Shown here one piece after another: positions 27,960 to 36,210 of a DNA stretch of 64,000 nt. The translations under genes and the position numbers were made by a program. Every line of letters begins with the position of its first letter. Within the stretch, counting starts at the first letter, position 1. This DNA comes from Trueperella bialowiezensis (GTDB lineage Bacteria; Actinomycetota; Actinomycetes; Actinomycetales; Actinomycetaceae), in NCBI RefSeq assembly GCF_900637955.1, contig NZ_LR134476.1, positions 682,001-746,000 of the forward strand, written 5' to 3'. The notes under the pieces were generated by a model. It was not told the DNA's origin and did no database searches. It was given only the letters and a program-made list of their open reading frames with translations.

Positions 27960-28520
27960 CTATTCGTAGGGCGAGTCCTCACCGGGCGTCCACGTCACGC
28001 CGGGGCCGCCCCACTTTTCGCCCTTCATCACGTGAGCAACCCGCTTGGCAAGCTTGCCGTGTAGCCGGTCAACAAAAATCCGCCCCTTGAGGTGGTCGTA
28101 TTCGTGTTGCAAAATCCGCGCGAACCAGCCGCGTGCTTCGAGCTCGTACCACTCACCGTTTTCATCTTGCGCGCGCAACAGCGCGTAGGGTGACCTGCGC
28201 AGCGGGAAAGGGTAACCAGGAAACGACAGGCATCCTTCCGACTCCTCATACTTATCGGGCTCCCCGATCTCGACCGGCTCTATGAGCAGGCTCGGATTAA
28301 TCGCCACCCCGCGTTCGGGCCCGTCGTGGTCGTCGTACACCCACACAAACATCGCCTTATCAAGCCCGATCTGCGGAGCGGCAAGCCCCACGCCGGGTGC
28401 CGCCACCGTGGTTTCGTACATGTCATCAACCAGCTGCTTCAGGTCGTCGTCGAACACTGTGACCGGTTCAGACACCTTATGCAACACCGGGGAACCATAA
28501 ACGTGAATGGGATAGATCAT
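27960..28520 (-). CDS. def: Peptide deformylase
   Basis: 186 residues with all three deformylase motifs: GVGLAAPQIG (about 43-52), EGCLSFPG with the metal-binding Cys, and LQHEYDHLKG with two metal His and the catalytic Glu. It removes the formyl group from nascent N-terminal methionine. The ATG at 28520 lacks a Shine-Dalgarno; TAGTCT lies 6 nt upstream, so the mRNA is probably leaderless. It is divergent from mscL and convergent with azoR. Confidence 0.95.
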   Translation of the reverse strand: MIYPIHVYGSPVLHKVSEPVTVFDDDLKQLVDDMYETTVAAPGVGLAAPQIGLDKAMFVWVYDDHDGPERGVAINPSLLIEPVEIGEPDKYEESEGCLSFPGYPFPLRRSPYALLRAQDENGEWYELEARGWFARILQHEYDHLKGRIFVDRLHGKLAKRVAHVMKGEKWGGPGVTWTPGEDSPYE

Positions 28521-28532
28521 GGTCTTAGACTA
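28518..28532 (-). promoter_or_regulatory. Leaderless def promoter
   Basis: TAGTCT (28532-28527, minus strand), 6 nt before the ATG at 28520. Confidence 0.5.
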
Positions 28533-28601
28533 TGTCATCTTTCACCCAATTCACGACACTCGTACTACACTTGCCGCTTTGGTATAAACGAAAGGACCAT
28601 C

Positions 28602-29003
28602 ATGAAACAAGCACTGAACGGTTTTAAGGATTTCATCGCACGCGGCAATGTCGTCGACCTGGCGGTCGGCGTCATCATCGCCGGCGCGTTCAGCTCTATC
28701 GTCACGGCGCTCAACGAGTCGGTGCTCATGCCGCTCATCGCCGCGGTGTTCGGCAAACCCAACTTCGACCGCATCTGGACCATCCATCTCAACGGCGCAA
28801 CGATCCTGCCCGGCACGCTCATCACCACGGGCGTGAACTTCCTTATCATCGCCGGAGCACTCTATTTCTTCGTCGTGTTACCGATGGGCAAGCTCAGCAA
28901 GTCGAAGGCCGACGACGACGCCGAACCAGAACAGCCCGTCAAGACCGACGAAGCACTTTTGCTCACGGAAATCCGCGACCTGCTCAAGCAAAACCAGGGC
29001 TAG
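28602..29003 (+). CDS. mscL: Large-conductance mechanosensitive channel MscL
   Basis: 133 residues, the normal MscL length. The N-terminal helix MKQALNGFKDFIARGN and TM1 pore segment VVDLAVGVIIAGAFSSIVTAL are well conserved. A periplasmic loop, TM2 (FLIIAGALYFFVVLPMGKL) and a C-terminal helix ending LLTEIRDLLKQ follow. The channel opens under membrane tension to release solutes during hypo-osmotic shock. The open frame extends far upstream, but the ATG at 28602, with GAAAGGA at about 6 nt, is clearly the start. Confidence 0.96.
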   Translation: MKQALNGFKDFIARGNVVDLAVGVIIAGAFSSIVTALNESVLMPLIAAVFGKPNFDRIWTIHLNGATILPGTLITTGVNFLIIAGALYFFVVLPMGKLSKSKADDDAEPEQPVKTDEALLLTEIRDLLKQNQG

Positions 29004-29006
29004 ATC

Positions 29007-29039
29007 ACGACGACGTCGGCGGCGCTACGGCGTCGTCGT
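29007..29039. terminator. Hairpin between convergent mscL and znuB-like genes
   Basis: Perfect 9-bp inverted repeat ACGACGACG (29007-29015) / CGTCGTCGT (29031-29039) filling the 38-bp gap between the two stop codons. There is no U-tract. Confidence 0.5.
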
Positions 29040-29041
29040 AA

Positions 29042-29893
29042 CTATGCCGCTGTCAACACGTCGGCGACTGCCTTGTCTACTTTCCGGTCGGCAGGCCAGA
29101 GCTTACGCCCGATGAACGCGATGAGCAGGCCGGCCACGGCGCTCATGACGATCGTGCCACCGGGGCGTACGTCCACCGTGTACGAGATCGTCAGGCCGGT
29201 CATCATGTAGAGCACGCCGAGCGCGACCGAAACGATCATAGCGCTGCGGTAGCTGCGGCACACGATCAGGGCAGTCGCCACCGGCAAGACCATGAGGGAC
29301 ACGACGAGCAGCGCGCCCACGACCTTGGCCGACATCGCAACCGTCACGGCGGCGAGAGTGGTGAACGCCCAGTTGACCAGGTAGACGTTGGTTCCGGATA
29401 GACGGGCAAGCGTCGGGTCGACGGCGATATCCAGCTGGCTGCCGTAGAACATGATCGACATGATGACGACCAGGACGAACACGACCGCCGTCGCGTTCTG
29501 ATCAAACATGGTGACCGCCGTGATCGAACCGAACAGGTACGATTCAAAACTGCGCCCGGATGGTGCCAGATCGGATAGGAGCACGGCCGTTCCCAGGCCG
29601 GCTGACAGGGTGACGGCGGTTGCCATGTCACCGTATTGCGGCCACTTATGCCGAATGATCTCAATGAGGTAGGCGCCCAAGACCGCAGTAATAATGGCGC
29701 CCGTCACCGGATTAAAGCCGGCGATGAGCCCCAGCGCAACGCCCGCAAGCGACGTGTGCGACAGCGCGTCCGACATCATCGACGTCCGCCGGTTCACCAT
29801 GACCACACCAATCAACGGGATCGCAACCGCGAGCATCGCGCCGACGGCGAACGTGCGGCGCACGAACTCCAGCTCGATAAGCAGATCAATCAT
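29042..29893 (-). CDS. znuB: Zinc/manganese ABC transporter permease (ZnuB family)
   Basis: 283-residue ABC-3 family permease with about eight hydrophobic segments. The start has FVRRTFAVGAMLAVAIPLIGVVMV, and RTSMMSDALSHTSLAGVALG (residues 36-55) is the signature of metal-type permeases. KVVGALLVVSLMVLPVATA lies near residue 190. It overlaps the ATPase gene by 8 bp. With znuC, znuA and zinT it forms a metal uptake operon read leftward. Zinc is favoured because of zinT, though manganese cannot be excluded from the permease alone. Confidence 0.9.
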   Translation of the reverse strand: MIDLLIELEFVRRTFAVGAMLAVAIPLIGVVMVNRRTSMMSDALSHTSLAGVALGLIAGFNPVTGAIITAVLGAYLIEIIRHKWPQYGDMATAVTLSAGLGTAVLLSDLAPSGRSFESYLFGSITAVTMFDQNATAVVFVLVVIMSIMFYGSQLDIAVDPTLARLSGTNVYLVNWAFTTLAAVTVAMSAKVVGALLVVSLMVLPVATALIVCRSYRSAMIVSVALGVLYMMTGLTISYTVDVRPGGTIVMSAVAGLLIAFIGRKLWPADRKVDKAVADVLTAA

Positions 29894-30572
29894 CTAACAA
29901 GACCCCTTCTTCCATGCGGTACGTGGCAGCCACGTCCAGGTGACGTTCGACCAGCGCGACATCGTGGGTGACAACAAAAATCGCGATCCCGCGGGTGCGG
30001 CCCAAATCGCGTAACAGCTCGAGGAACCCAACCCGGCTCTCGCGATCCACGCCAGCGGTAGGCTCATCGAGCACCACGAGCTTCGGATCAGCGAGCAGCG
30101 CCCGGGTGATCATGACGCGCTGCTGCAAGCCACCAGAAAGCTCCCCGAACGGCACGTCCAAATATTCTTCAAGCCCCATGGTGGCAAACAATTCGCGGGT
30201 TGCTTCCAGGTGACGCTTGCGCGGAATCTTAATCGGCCCGAAATCACGTGCGAGGCCTTGGACGGCGAGCTCTTCCGAAGTGATCGGGAACGAAATTTTG
30301 GACACGACGTTCGTCTGCGGAACGTAACCAACATGCTCAAGGCCCCTCCGCGTGCTAACCTCCTGGCCCAGCACACTCAGTTCACCGCCTGAACGTGCCA
30401 GCTCGCCAATCACCACTTTGACCAGCGTTGACTTGCCACAACCGTTATCACCGGTCAGCACCACGGTCTCACCGGGCTTCACCCGAAGGCTCACCCCGCG
30501 CAGCACTTCGAAACGGCCATACGAAAAAGTGATGTCCTGAGCGTAAATAGCATCACTGGATGACATTGTCAT
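29886..30572 (-). CDS. znuC: Zinc/manganese ABC transporter ATP-binding protein (ZnuC family)
   Basis: 228 residues. Walker A is GDNGCGKST, the signature is LSGGLQQR (normally LSGGQxQR), Walker B is LVVLDEPTAGVD, and the H-loop His is in VTHD. The Q-loop region VPQTNVV is characteristic of metal-importing ATPases. It powers the ZnuB-type permease. The gene lies 7 bp after znuA and overlaps znuB by 8 bp. Confidence 0.9.
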   Translation of the reverse strand: MTMSSSDAIYAQDITFSYGRFEVLRGVSLRVKPGETVVLTGDNGCGKSTLVKVVIGELARSGGELSVLGQEVSTRRGLEHVGYVPQTNVVSKISFPITSEELAVQGLARDFGPIKIPRKRHLEATRELFATMGLEEYLDVPFGELSGGLQQRVMITRALLADPKLVVLDEPTAGVDRESRVGFLELLRDLGRTRGIAIFVVTHDVALVERHLDVAATYRMEEGVLLDD

Positions 30573-30579
30573 ACTGTCC

Positions 30580-31905
30580 TTACTTGATAGATTCGGCGAG
30601 GTTAGCCAAATTCATTTCCATATAGGCGATGTAGCCGCCCTCGTAAAGCTCGTCCCTCGGATTGGTGTGCTCCATCGATGCCAGTGGCAGCACACGGCCG
30701 TCGACTTCTTCAACGACGATCTGAATCCCCGGATCTTGCACGCCATACTCTTGATAGACCGTGTCAATACCGGCCTCGCGTACGTACCTGATCGAATAGA
30801 CGAGCGAATACAAACTCGGCGCCTCGTTCGTCGTCAACCCCTGCAAACTCAACTGTTGCAAACCGAAATCGCGGGCAAGGTAGCCAAACGCGTTATGACT
30901 GACCACGAACTCTTTCTGCTCGGCCTCACTAAACTTTTCTTTGTACTCGGCTTGCAACGCCGTAATTTCACGGACGGTGTCGAAGCGGTTCTTGGAAAAT
31001 GTTTTCGCATGCTCGGGGAACTGTTCGCTCAGCGTACTCTCGATCGCGTTACAGTAACGCTTCGCGTTGATGACGGACATCCACGAATGCGGATCGAACG
31101 TGATCGTGTCAGTTCCCGACGACGAACCATCAATCACCGGCACGGTCGGCATTTCCGTGCCATCTTCTTCGACGATCCGATAGCTCAAAATATCTTGTGA
31201 CACCCGGTCGGCAGCGAAATACCAATTCGCATCCCCCTCGGGCACTTTAAAACTCACTGTGCCCGATTCGTGGCCCATCGCGATGTCGAGCACTTCGCCG
31301 TCGACGAGTTCAAAATCTTCCTTTTGCGCAACCGGAGTGCCTTCGCTCTCCATGGTCTTCCTGCCAAGCTTGACCAAGTCGTCTTGAGAGGTTCCCTCCG
31401 GCGCGGTGAAGAACACGGCGCGCATATTCTTCTCATGCGTGTGGCCAAACACGAGCCGGTAATTATCACCCGGAACCAGCGGCGAGGCAGCCAAATACTG
31501 GAACTCGCCGATCGCGGCAGCACCCTTATAGGTAATAAGATCCACGTATTCGCTGAGCTTAAGAATCGGCAAATCCGGGAAATTCTGCTCAACCTGCGGC
31601 AACCATGCTTCCATGTTCGCGCCGTTAACAACGAGCAGATCAGCCTCTGCCAACCCCTTCATCGCCTGCGGCGACGGCTCCCACATGTGGGGATCATGCC
31701 CGTCCGGCATGAAAGAGCGAACCTCGATCTCATCGCCGGCGACTTCCTCGACAAGGCTGCGAATAGGGTAAAACGATGCATAAACGACCGGGCGGCCATC
31801 AGATGGGCCATGCTCCGTGTCTACCCCGCCGGGCGAACACGAAGCCGCCGCGGCGGCAAGTGCCGCCGCGGCGATCCCGAGAAATGCTCTACGTGAAAGA
31901 GACAT
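30580..31905 (-). CDS. znuA: Zinc ABC transporter substrate-binding lipoprotein with inserted domain (ZnuA family)
   Basis: 441 residues. The N-terminus MSLSRRAFLG looks like a Tat signal and is followed by an ASC lipobox (Cys23). The two cluster A-1 lobes are present: DGHDPHMWEPSP (His73), TFDPHSW (His273) and VVSHNAFGYL (His337) supply the expected metal ligands. Between the first two ligand motifs, where relatives carry a short His-rich loop, lie about 145 extra residues (roughly 122-268). This insert contains GHTHEKN (154-160) and resembles no domain I recognise. It forms an operon with zinT upstream and znuC/znuB downstream. Confidence 0.87.
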   Translation of the reverse strand: MSLSRRAFLGIAAAALAAAAASCSPGGVDTEHGPSDGRPVVYASFYPIRSLVEEVAGDEIEVRSFMPDGHDPHMWEPSPQAMKGLAEADLLVVNGANMEAWLPQVEQNFPDLPILKLSEYVDLITYKGAAAIGEFQYLAASPLVPGDNYRLVFGHTHEKNMRAVFFTAPEGTSQDDLVKLGRKTMESEGTPVAQKEDFELVDGEVLDIAMGHESGTVSFKVPEGDANWYFAADRVSQDILSYRIVEEDGTEMPTVPVIDGSSSGTDTITFDPHSWMSVINAKRYCNAIESTLSEQFPEHAKTFSKNRFDTVREITALQAEYKEKFSEAEQKEFVVSHNAFGYLARDFGLQQLSLQGLTTNEAPSLYSLVYSIRYVREAGIDTVYQEYGVQDPGIQIVVEEVDGRVLPLASMEHTNPRDELYEGGYIAYMEMNLANLAESIK

Positions 31906-31934
31906 CTCAGTAACTTCTGCCTCCGTTTGGCTTA

Positions 31935-32633
31935 TCAGTGATCGTGGTGGAAGATCACTTCAGCAAGCTGCTCGTCGGTGCCTTCCTTCGGGTTCACGAA
32001 AGTCGGGAACCAGTGGTCGTTGTCCGGGTTGACAACGGCATCCAGATCATCGCCGTAGCGCATGTGGAAGTGCGCCAGCGATTCCTCACCGTGCAGCTCC
32101 ATCAGAGCAACGTACTTGTACTTGGCGCCTTCGCCACCTTCGAAGATGAACCAGGAGAACTCGTGGTCATCATGCTTACCAACCTTGACCTCGGTGAACT
32201 TGTATTCGCCACCGTCAGCAGCCTTGGTTGCATCGGCGTCGTCAAGTCCGTCGAAGAAGTTGATGCGCTCGGCGTCAACAACGAAGCCAGCGAAATCGGT
32301 TTCGAGCGTTTCACCGACTTCTTCCATAATCTCTTCGTAGGTTTCGCCGTGCTCCTTCGCAGCTTCTTCTGCGTGCGGCTTCATGGAATCCTTCTTGGAA
32401 ATCGCATCGAGCGACACCCAGGTGCCTTCCCAATCAGCAAGCGTGGCCTCGGCCTTGTCACCGCCGTTGCCGTCGGTGGCCTCGGTCGTCTCTTCAGTTG
32501 CCGGCGCGCTGGTCTCCGGCGCCGTCGTCTCTTCCTTACCGCCGTCGTCGTTCGAGCAGGCGGTCATGCCAAGCGCGAGAGCCGCCGCGAAAAACGCTGC
32601 TGCGGCCGCGCGTAGTGGTCGGCGAGTAGTCAT
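31935..32633 (-). CDS. zinT: ZinT-family periplasmic-type zinc-binding lipoprotein
   Basis: 232 residues. The signal ends in lipobox MTAC (Cys26), followed by a Thr/Glu-rich linker to about residue 60. The ZinT domain runs from LADWEGTWVSLD to WFPTFVNPKEGTDEQLAEVIFHHDH. His181, His188 and His190 (LHGEESLAHFHMRYG) correspond to the ZinT zinc ligands, and the C-terminus adds HHDH. ZinT hands zinc to ZnuA or AdcA; in streptococci it is fused to AdcA. It is the first gene of the zinT-znuA-znuC-znuB operon. The start is an ATG with GGAGG at 5 nt. Confidence 0.9.
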   Translation of the reverse strand: MTTRRPLRAAAAAFFAAALALGMTACSNDDGGKEETTAPETSAPATEETTEATDGNGGDKAEATLADWEGTWVSLDAISKKDSMKPHAEEAAKEHGETYEEIMEEVGETLETDFAGFVVDAERINFFDGLDDADATKAADGGEYKFTEVKVGKHDDHEFSWFIFEGGEGAKYKYVALMELHGEESLAHFHMRYGDDLDAVVNPDNDHWFPTFVNPKEGTDEQLAEVIFHHDH

Positions 32634-32653
32634 TCATACCTCCGTTTTTATCA

Positions 32654-32669
32654 GTAACCGGTTGGTTAC
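32654..32669 (-). promoter_or_regulatory. Inverted repeat GTAACC-N4-GGTTAC upstream of zinT
   Basis: The repeat lies 21-36 bp before the zinT ATG. Its left part, TAACCGGTTG, resembles the AdcR-type TTAAC-N2-GTTAA pattern. A zinc-responsive operator controlling zinT-znuACB is plausible. The classical actinobacterial Zur box is not visible. Confidence 0.4.
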
Positions 32670-32743
32670 CATCAGTCCGGCGAACGAATAGTCCGCCATG
32701 CGTGTACACCGGCAGGCTTATGATGAGTCAGCCGCCGATGTAT

Positions 32744-32762
32744 TTAGGTTAGCCTAACCTTT
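32744..32762. promoter_or_regulatory. DtxR/IdeR-type iron box
   Basis: TTAGGTTAGCCTAACCTTT matches the DtxR consensus TTAGGTTAGSCTAACCTAA at 17 of 19 positions and contains a perfect inverted repeat AGGTTAG-C-CTAACCT. It lies 111 bp from the zinT start and about 185 bp from the TrpX-like gene. The rest of the 32634-32943 interval holds promoters but no gene. A degenerate GGTT-AA-AACC repeat follows about 20 bp downstream. Confidence 0.82.
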
Positions 32763-32946
32763 TCTAATTAAACAAGGTTAAAACCAAAGAATTACCTACC
32801 TCACCAAAACAGGGCGAACCGCGCACACCGCCGACGTCCACAAAATGAAACGGGCGTTCCACGCTGTGGATGGTTGGTATCATCAATAACCACGCGGCAA
32901 AGTGGCCACGCGCCACGTGCCCCAGATTTTCGCACGAAGGATCATG

Positions 32947-33927
32947 ATGAAGAAGAAGCTCGTTGCTCTGGCGGCGGCTGCCACACTTGCGCTGGCAGCG
33001 TGCGGCTCAGATTCGAAAGATAACTCCGGCGCCTCAGGCGCAGATTCGTACAACATTGGCGTCACCCAGATCGTCACCCATGCCGCACTTGACGCGGCGG
33101 TCGACGGGTTTAAGGCCGCGATCTCCGACGCCGGCTTGGACGTCACGTATAACGAGCAGAACGCGAACAACGACCAGACCGTCGTCGCGTCCATCGCCGG
33201 ATCAATGGCCGGTGGCGACTACGACCTGGTGCTCGGCGTCGGCACACCCATGGCCCAAGGGCTCGCACAAGCAATCACCACGACGCCGGTGCTCTTCACC
33301 GCCGTCACGGATCCGGTAGGCGCCGGGCTGGTTGCAAACGCCGACGCCCCGGGAGCAAACATTACGGGCACGACGGACGCCAACCCGGTACGCGAACAAC
33401 TTGAGCTGGTCAAGGAAATCGTGCCGGACGCCAAAACGGTCGGCATCATCTACCACTCGGGCGAAGCAAACTCCCAGGTGCAAGCCGACTGGGTCGCCGA
33501 AGCCGCTGGCCCCCTCGGCCTCACGGTGAAGGAAGCCACCGTCATCAACACCTCCGAAGTGCAGCAGGCAGCCGACTCGCTCGACGTCGACGCCATCTAC
33601 ATCCCCACCGACAACACGGTCATCTCCGCACTCGACTCCGTCCTCCAAGTGGGCGAAACGAAGAAGATCCCCGTCTTCGTCGGCGAAGGCGACTCCGTCA
33701 AGAGCGGTGCGCTTGCCACCTACGGCATCGCCTACTACGAACTTGGCTACCAGACCGGCGAAATGGCCGTGCGCATCCTTACCGAGGGCGCCGACCCGGC
33801 CACGATGGCAGTCGAAGCACAAAAGGAACCAGTGCTGTACATCAACACGTCCGCCGCCGAGCGCATGGGCGTCACCTTCCCAGATTCGGTGCTCGAGCGC
33901 GCCAAACCGGAAAACACCTTCAAATAA
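32947..33927 (+). CDS. ABC transporter substrate-binding lipoprotein (TrpX / PF04392 family)
   Basis: 326 residues. The signal peptide MKKKLVALAAAATLALAAC has lipobox LAAC, then a short linker and a two-lobe periplasmic-binding fold with SYNIGVTQIVTHAALDAAVDGF, LVLGVGTPMAQGLAQAITTTPVLF split over residues 94-117, and YHSGEANSQVQ. This family (TrpX, YtlA-like) is associated with tryptophan or tyrosine uptake in Firmicutes; other amines are possible. Two adjacent ATGs exist; the second (32947) has GAAGGA at 5 nt. It is the first gene of a three-gene importer with 34090 and 35147. The iron box upstream raises the question of metal or siderophore control. Confidence 0.87.
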   Translation: MKKKLVALAAAATLALAACGSDSKDNSGASGADSYNIGVTQIVTHAALDAAVDGFKAAISDAGLDVTYNEQNANNDQTVVASIAGSMAGGDYDLVLGVGTPMAQGLAQAITTTPVLFTAVTDPVGAGLVANADAPGANITGTTDANPVREQLELVKEIVPDAKTVGIIYHSGEANSQVQADWVAEAAGPLGLTVKEATVINTSEVQQAADSLDVDAIYIPTDNTVISALDSVLQVGETKKIPVFVGEGDSVKSGALATYGIAYYELGYQTGEMAVRILTEGADPATMAVEAQKEPVLYINTSAAERMGVTFPDSVLERAKPENTFK

Positions 33928-34089
33928 GGCGCGCCCGGGTGATTCGGCTCGTGCGTGCCGGTGACCTCGCGCGTGCTGGTCATCAGGCCTGGCGCGTGCG
34001 AGCGGTTCGGCGGGGCGATCTGGCCCTCCTGCGCGAAACTCGGCCGCGCACCGCGGAAAAACACTGCTGAAACAGATAGAAGGAACACT

Positions 34090-35169
34090 ATGGTAACTGC
34101 CATCGAACTTGGCTTGCTCTACGCGATCATGGCGCTCGGCGTCTATCTGACGTTTCGCATCCTTGAATTCGCTGACCTCACCGTGGATGGCAGCTTCGCC
34201 ACCGGCGCGGCCGTCTCCGCGATCACGATCGTCAACGGGGTGGATCCGATACTCGCCACGATCGCCGGCTTCGTATCCGGCATGATCGCCGGTGCGATCA
34301 CCGGTATTTTGCACACGAAAGCTAACATCGACGGGCTTCTTGCCGGCATCCTCACGCAGATCGGCCTGTACTCGATCAACCTGCGCATCATGGGCGCAGC
34401 CAACATTTCGCTGCTGCGCGAAGACTCCCTGCTGTCAGGATTGCGCGACGCCGGCCACCTCGGCACCGGCTCGTGGACGGGAACGCTCATCCTGCTGCCC
34501 GTCGTCGTCATTGTGCTTGCCATCATTGTCTGGTTCTTACACACGAGCCTCGGCCTGGCCATGCGCGCTACCGGCGACAATCCCGAAATGATCCAATCCT
34601 TCGGCGTCTCTACTGACGTGCAAAAGATCCTCGGCCTATCGATCTCCAACGGCTTGGTGGCGCTGTCCGGCTCGCTCATCGCGCAATACCAAGGCTTTGC
34701 CGACGTCTCGATGGGTATCGGCATCATCGTGGCCGGGCTCGCATCTGTGATTATTGGGCAGGCCATCATCGGCCGGCTCACCGTGCCACGGGCCGCCACC
34801 GCCGTCGTCCTCGGCGCGGTCCTCTACCGGGTAGTTATCTACCTCGCCATCGAAGCCGGCCTCAACCCGAACGACACGAAGCTGATCTCCGCGGTTCTCG
34901 TCGTGCTCGCCCTCGTGTTGCCGCAGTGGTCGGTCCTCAAACGGGTTCCGCGCGCGTTCCGCCCCAAGCACGAGGACGCGTTGCAAAACCCTGAGATTTT
35001 ACCCGACGACGTCGTCGCGGCAAGCGTCGCAGGCGGTTCCGAAAACGTGGTGGGCGGCGGACGTGACGGCGGCCAGACTGATGGTGCGAGCCGGGCGGAT
35101 GGTACGAGCCGGGCGGACGGCGTCGTCGAAAAGGCAAGGAATAAACATGCTGAAGCTACGGAACATTAA
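34090..35169 (+). CDS. ABC transporter permease (TrpY-like, branched-chain/ribose type fold)
   Basis: 359 residues with about eight membrane segments, starting MVTAIELGLLYAIMALGVYL and containing FADLTVDGSFATGAAV, a motif typical of the permease partner of PF04392 binding proteins. The last 40 residues form a hydrophilic, Gly/Asp/Arg-rich tail with the repeated unit GASRADG/TSRADG (from an 18-bp DNA repeat at about 35083-35119). The frame is open from 33955; the ATG at 34090 with AGAAGGAAC upstream is the start. The tail overlaps the downstream ATPase gene by 23 bp, so the two are coupled. Confidence 0.88.
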   Translation: MVTAIELGLLYAIMALGVYLTFRILEFADLTVDGSFATGAAVSAITIVNGVDPILATIAGFVSGMIAGAITGILHTKANIDGLLAGILTQIGLYSINLRIMGAANISLLREDSLLSGLRDAGHLGTGSWTGTLILLPVVVIVLAIIVWFLHTSLGLAMRATGDNPEMIQSFGVSTDVQKILGLSISNGLVALSGSLIAQYQGFADVSMGIGIIVAGLASVIIGQAIIGRLTVPRAATAVVLGAVLYRVVIYLAIEAGLNPNDTKLISAVLVVLALVLPQWSVLKRVPRAFRPKHEDALQNPEILPDDVVAASVAGGSENVVGGGRDGGQTDGASRADGTSRADGVVEKARNKHAEATEH

Positions 35170-35941
35170 CAAAACTTTCTTTCCGGGCACGGTGAATGAG
35201 CGGAAGGCCGTGGTCGACGTCAATCTTGACCTGCCCGAACGCGATTTCGTGACGATCATCGGCTCGAACGGTGCGGGAAAGTCGACGCTGCTCAACCTGA
35301 TCTCGGGGTCGTACCCAGCGGACTCGGGCACTGTGCAGATCGGCGGCAAGGACGTGTCGAAGCTGACCGATTTTCAGCGGGCCGCCTATGTGGGGCGTGT
35401 GTTTCAGAACCCGTCGGCGGGGACTGCGCCGCACATGACGATCGAGGAAAACCTGGCGATTGCCTACGAGCGCGGCAAGAAGCGTGGCCTGCGTAGGGCG
35501 GTCAATAAGAAGCGTCGCGAATTCTTCCGCGAGCAGCTGGCGATTCTCGAACAGGGCCTGGAAGATCGGCTCGACGATTGGGTGGGGCTGCTGTCGGGCG
35601 GGCAGCGGCAATCGCTGTCGCTGCTCATGGCCACGTTCACGCACCCGCAAGTGCTCCTGCTCGACGAACACACGGCCGCACTCGACCCGCAACGAGGCGA
35701 GCTCGTCACACGGCTGACGGAGGAACTCGTCGCGCAAAATAATCTGACGACCCTCATGGTCACACACAACATGGAACAAGCACTCAGCCTCGGCAACCGC
35801 CTCATCATGATGCACGAAGGACGGATCATCATGGACGTGTCCGGAGCCGAGAAACAGTCCATGACCGTACCCGACCTGCTCGAACGATTCGCATCATTCA
35901 GCGGTGGCGCCGGGCTGTCCGATCGGACGATGCTGCAGTAA
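35147..35941 (+). CDS. ABC transporter ATP-binding protein (TrpZ-like)
   Basis: 264 residues. Walker A is GSNGAGKST, the signature is LSGGQRQSLSLL, Walker B is VLLLDEHTAALD (His replaces the common Pro of DEPT), and the H-loop is in VTHN. The Gln-Ser-Leu after LSGGQR and the DEHTAALD sequence are characteristic of this importer family. The frame is open from 35063, but MLKLRNINKTFFPG at 35147, with AAGGCAAGGA before it, is the start. It completes the TrpXYZ-type operon. Confidence 0.9.
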   Translation: MLKLRNINKTFFPGTVNERKAVVDVNLDLPERDFVTIIGSNGAGKSTLLNLISGSYPADSGTVQIGGKDVSKLTDFQRAAYVGRVFQNPSAGTAPHMTIEENLAIAYERGKKRGLRRAVNKKRREFFREQLAILEQGLEDRLDDWVGLLSGGQRQSLSLLMATFTHPQVLLLDEHTAALDPQRGELVTRLTEELVAQNNLTTLMVTHNMEQALSLGNRLIMMHEGRIIMDVSGAEKQSMTVPDLLERFASFSGGAGLSDRTMLQ

Positions 35942-35944
35942 GGG

Positions 35945-36044
35945 CTAGTGCTGGCGGTGGTGGCTGCTGGTGCTGGTGTTGCTCGTGCCGGTGGTGGTGT
36001 GCTGGCTGGTGGTGGCTGGCGGTGGTGGCCGTGGTGGCCGTGGT
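35945..36044. repeat. G/T-rich low-complexity tract (GGTGGTGGC-like repeats)
   Basis: About 100 bp made almost entirely of G, T and isolated C on the plus strand, with many GGTGG and GCTGG units, directly after the ATPase stop. The strong strand asymmetry and dense GG runs could allow two-tetrad G-quadruplexes. The remaining 36045-36210 contains TAGGAT/TAAG-like boxes that may be the promoter of the next gene. Confidence 0.7.
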
Positions 36045-36210
36045 CGAAAACTTTTCCACAGCGTGCTTAGCGGGAAGTTCTCCACGTGATCGAACACATA
36101 CAGAACGCGCGTTCGAAAATTGGTAGGATAGTGCTAAGCCGTTCGAGAGACGGCAAAAGTATCGTCTACCCGCGTTGGAGCGCTGGTGTTTGGCACGGAG
36201 GAGGTGCGCT

